NCBI RefSeq assembly: GCF_915069625.1
Contig: NZ_CAJZFD010000109.1
Location: forward strand, 1 to 6,746
Length of the DNA: 6,746 nt
Direction: 5' to 3'
Source of the DNA: an uncultured Veillonella sp.
GTDB lineage: Bacteria; Bacillota; Negativicutes; Veillonellales; Veillonellaceae
The position numbers and the translations under genes were made by a program. The first letter of the stretch is position 1. The number at the start of each line of letters is the position of its first letter. The notes below the pieces were generated by a model. It was not told the origin of the DNA. It searched no databases and was given only the letters and a program-made list of their open reading frames with translations. This document shows positions 5,675 to 6,746 of the stretch, in pieces.

Positions 5675-6670
5675 ATGCCATTTCCATTGTTATTAATTGC
5701 TGGTGCTGCTGTTGCTGGTACTATTGGTGTAGGGAAAACTATAGATGCGATTAGTACTCAGAGTAAAGCTAACGATATAAATGAAGATGCTCAAAGTATT
5801 GTTGATTTTGCTAAAAATAAAATGTCTTTTGCAAAAACTGAGTCTGGTGAGTCCTTAAGTATGTTGGGGGATTGTAAAGTCAGAATTTTGAATTCCTCTA
5901 TTCGTGATTTTGTTAATGAGTTTGGAAAATTAACAAAAGTAGAAAATAATGAATCTATTGATAAAGATTTTAGTATTACAATTGATGAAAAAGAGATTGA
6001 AGAATTAAAAGAGTTATCTATTATTGCTTCGTCGTTAGCTAAAGGAGCTGCTGGAGGAGTAGTGTCAGGAGCTGTTACAGCATTTGGTGCATATAGTGCA
6101 GCGGGAGTATTGGCATCTGCATCTACAGGAACTGCAATTGCTACATTGAGTGGTGCGGCTGCAACTAATGCCACTTTAGCATTTTTTGGAGGTGGATCAA
6201 TAGCTGCTGGTGGACTTGGTGTTGCGGGTGGAACTGCCGTCTTAGGTGGGCTTGTTGCAGCTCCGGCTTTAGTGATTTTAGGTGTTGTTGCATCATCTAA
6301 AGCTAATGCAAATCTTGAGGATGCTAGATCTAACTTAGCAAAAGCAAAAGCTTTTGATTCTGAAATTAGTTTAGCTGTTACAGAATGTGTTTCTATTAGA
6401 CGTGGTGCTGATATGATGAATAGATTTTTGATATCTTTGAATTCGATATTTGCACCATTAGTATCTGAAATGACGGATATAATTAATTATAATGGTACAG
6501 ATTTTAGTCTATATTCAGATGAAGATAAAAAGACTATTAGAAAAGCTGGTGCATTGGCACGTAGTATTAAAGCTATTTTAAATATAGCTATTTTAAATGA
6601 TGAAGGCAGATATAATTCTGATAGTACTAATCAGTTAGTTAGTATAAAAAAAGAATCTAACCTTATTTAG
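5675..6670 (+). CDS. glycine/alanine-zipper membrane protein
   Basis: A 331-aa predicted membrane protein of unknown function, third in the cassette. An apolar N-terminal segment (about 4-20, with GxxxxG spacing) could be a membrane anchor. A polar helical stretch of about 95 residues (22-116) follows. The core, about 122-207, is almost entirely Gly, Ala, Val, Leu and Ser, with small-residue repeats such as FFGGGSIAAGGLGVAGGTAV (170-189) and LGGLVAAPALVILGVVASSK (190-209). This suggests two or three closely packed transmembrane helices or a hairpin able to oligomerise. A helical region with ANANLEDARSNLAKAKAF (210-227) and a polar C-terminus follow. The architecture, long amphipathic helices flanking a glycine-zipper core, resembles pore-forming or membrane-remodelling proteins, but this is analogy only. 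AGGAGG at 5661-5666 overlaps the previous stop and lies 8 nt before the ATG. The gap is 12 nt, so co-translation with the TerB-like gene is likely. Confidence 0.8.
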   Translation: MPFPLLLIAGAAVAGTIGVGKTIDAISTQSKANDINEDAQSIVDFAKNKMSFAKTESGESLSMLGDCKVRILNSSIRDFVNEFGKLTKVENNESIDKDFSITIDEKEIEELKELSIIASSLAKGAAGGVVSGAVTAFGAYSAAGVLASASTGTAIATLSGAAATNATLAFFGGGSIAAGGLGVAGGTAVLGGLVAAPALVILGVVASSKANANLEDARSNLAKAKAFDSEISLAVTECVSIRRGADMMNRFLISLNSIFAPLVSEMTDIINYNGTDFSLYSDEDKKTIRKAGALARSIKAILNIAILNDEGRYNSDSTNQLVSIKKESNLI

Positions 6671-6690
6671 TTTTGTTTGAAGGTTTAGTT

Positions 6691-6746
6691 ATGTTCTCTT
6701 GTGACAAATGTGGGTTATGCTGTAGAAATATTGATAGAATTCCAGA
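6691..6746 (+). CDS. YkgJ-like CxxCxxCC cysteine-cluster protein, 5' end only
   Basis: Only the first 18 codons are in the window. They begin MFSCDKCGLCC, the CxxCxxCC signature (Cys4, Cys7, Cys10, Cys11) found at the N-terminus of YkgJ-family zinc- or iron-chelating proteins of unknown role. GAAGGT at 6679-6684 lies six nt before the ATG. The gene starts 20 nt after the cassette's third gene with no hairpin between, so it could be transcribed with the cassette. It could equally be a resident gene next to which the cassette was inserted. Confidence 0.72.
   Translation, partial: MFSCDKCGLCCRNIDRIP

Noticed and set aside
5791..6174. Minus-strand ORF of 127 aa opposite the glycine-zipper gene, rich in Ala and Pro
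   Set aside because: Its composition is simply the antisense of Gly/Ala-rich codons (GGT/GCT), and no start signal precedes it.
1..6746. CRISPR array, tRNA, rRNA or prophage attachment site
   Set aside because: No regularly spaced repeats, no cloverleaf or rRNA-like segment and no matching flanking direct repeats were found on reading the window.

Overview
The window looks like chromosomal DNA from a low-GC Gram-negative Firmicute of the Negativicutes, most likely Veillonella or a close relative. This is an inference from the GlmM protein sequence, the moderate GC of the first two genes and the strong AGGAGG-type ribosome binding sites; no 16S or other taxonomic marker is present. All supported genes lie on the plus strand.

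Left part (1-3380) is housekeeping. Two tight hairpins at the left edge resemble the end of an IS200/IS605-type element, or a terminator of an upstream gene. Next come a FAD-dependent dehydrogenase of the COG2509 type (193-1791) and glmM, phosphoglucosamine mutase (1961-3313). glmM has its own extended -10 promoter, which sits inside an 18-bp near-palindrome resembling a Rex repressor site, and it ends at a strong 19-bp-stem intrinsic terminator (3329-3380).

Right part (3381-6670) is a more AT-rich, accessory-looking cassette. A near-consensus sigma-70 promoter (TTGACT-N17-TATAAT, 3437-3465), followed at the predicted start site by an inverted repeat (3467-3489), drives three tightly packed genes. 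They are a 517-aa protein with a charged N-terminal domain, a lysine-rich coiled coil and a glycine-rich membrane-active region; a 189-aa TerB-like helical protein; and a 331-aa glycine/alanine-zipper membrane protein. Gaps are 9 and 12 nt, each gene has a strong Shine-Dalgarno, and no terminator follows the third gene, so the transcript may continue into the CxxCxxCC-type (YkgJ-like) gene that starts at 6691 and is cut by the window end.

The three cassette genes are the part most likely to be an undescribed system. Two proteins with amphipathic or glycine-zipper membrane segments flank a TerB-like protein, a family often found in stress-response and conflict loci. A membrane-associated stress or defence module is a reasonable hypothesis, but nothing in the sequence proves a function.
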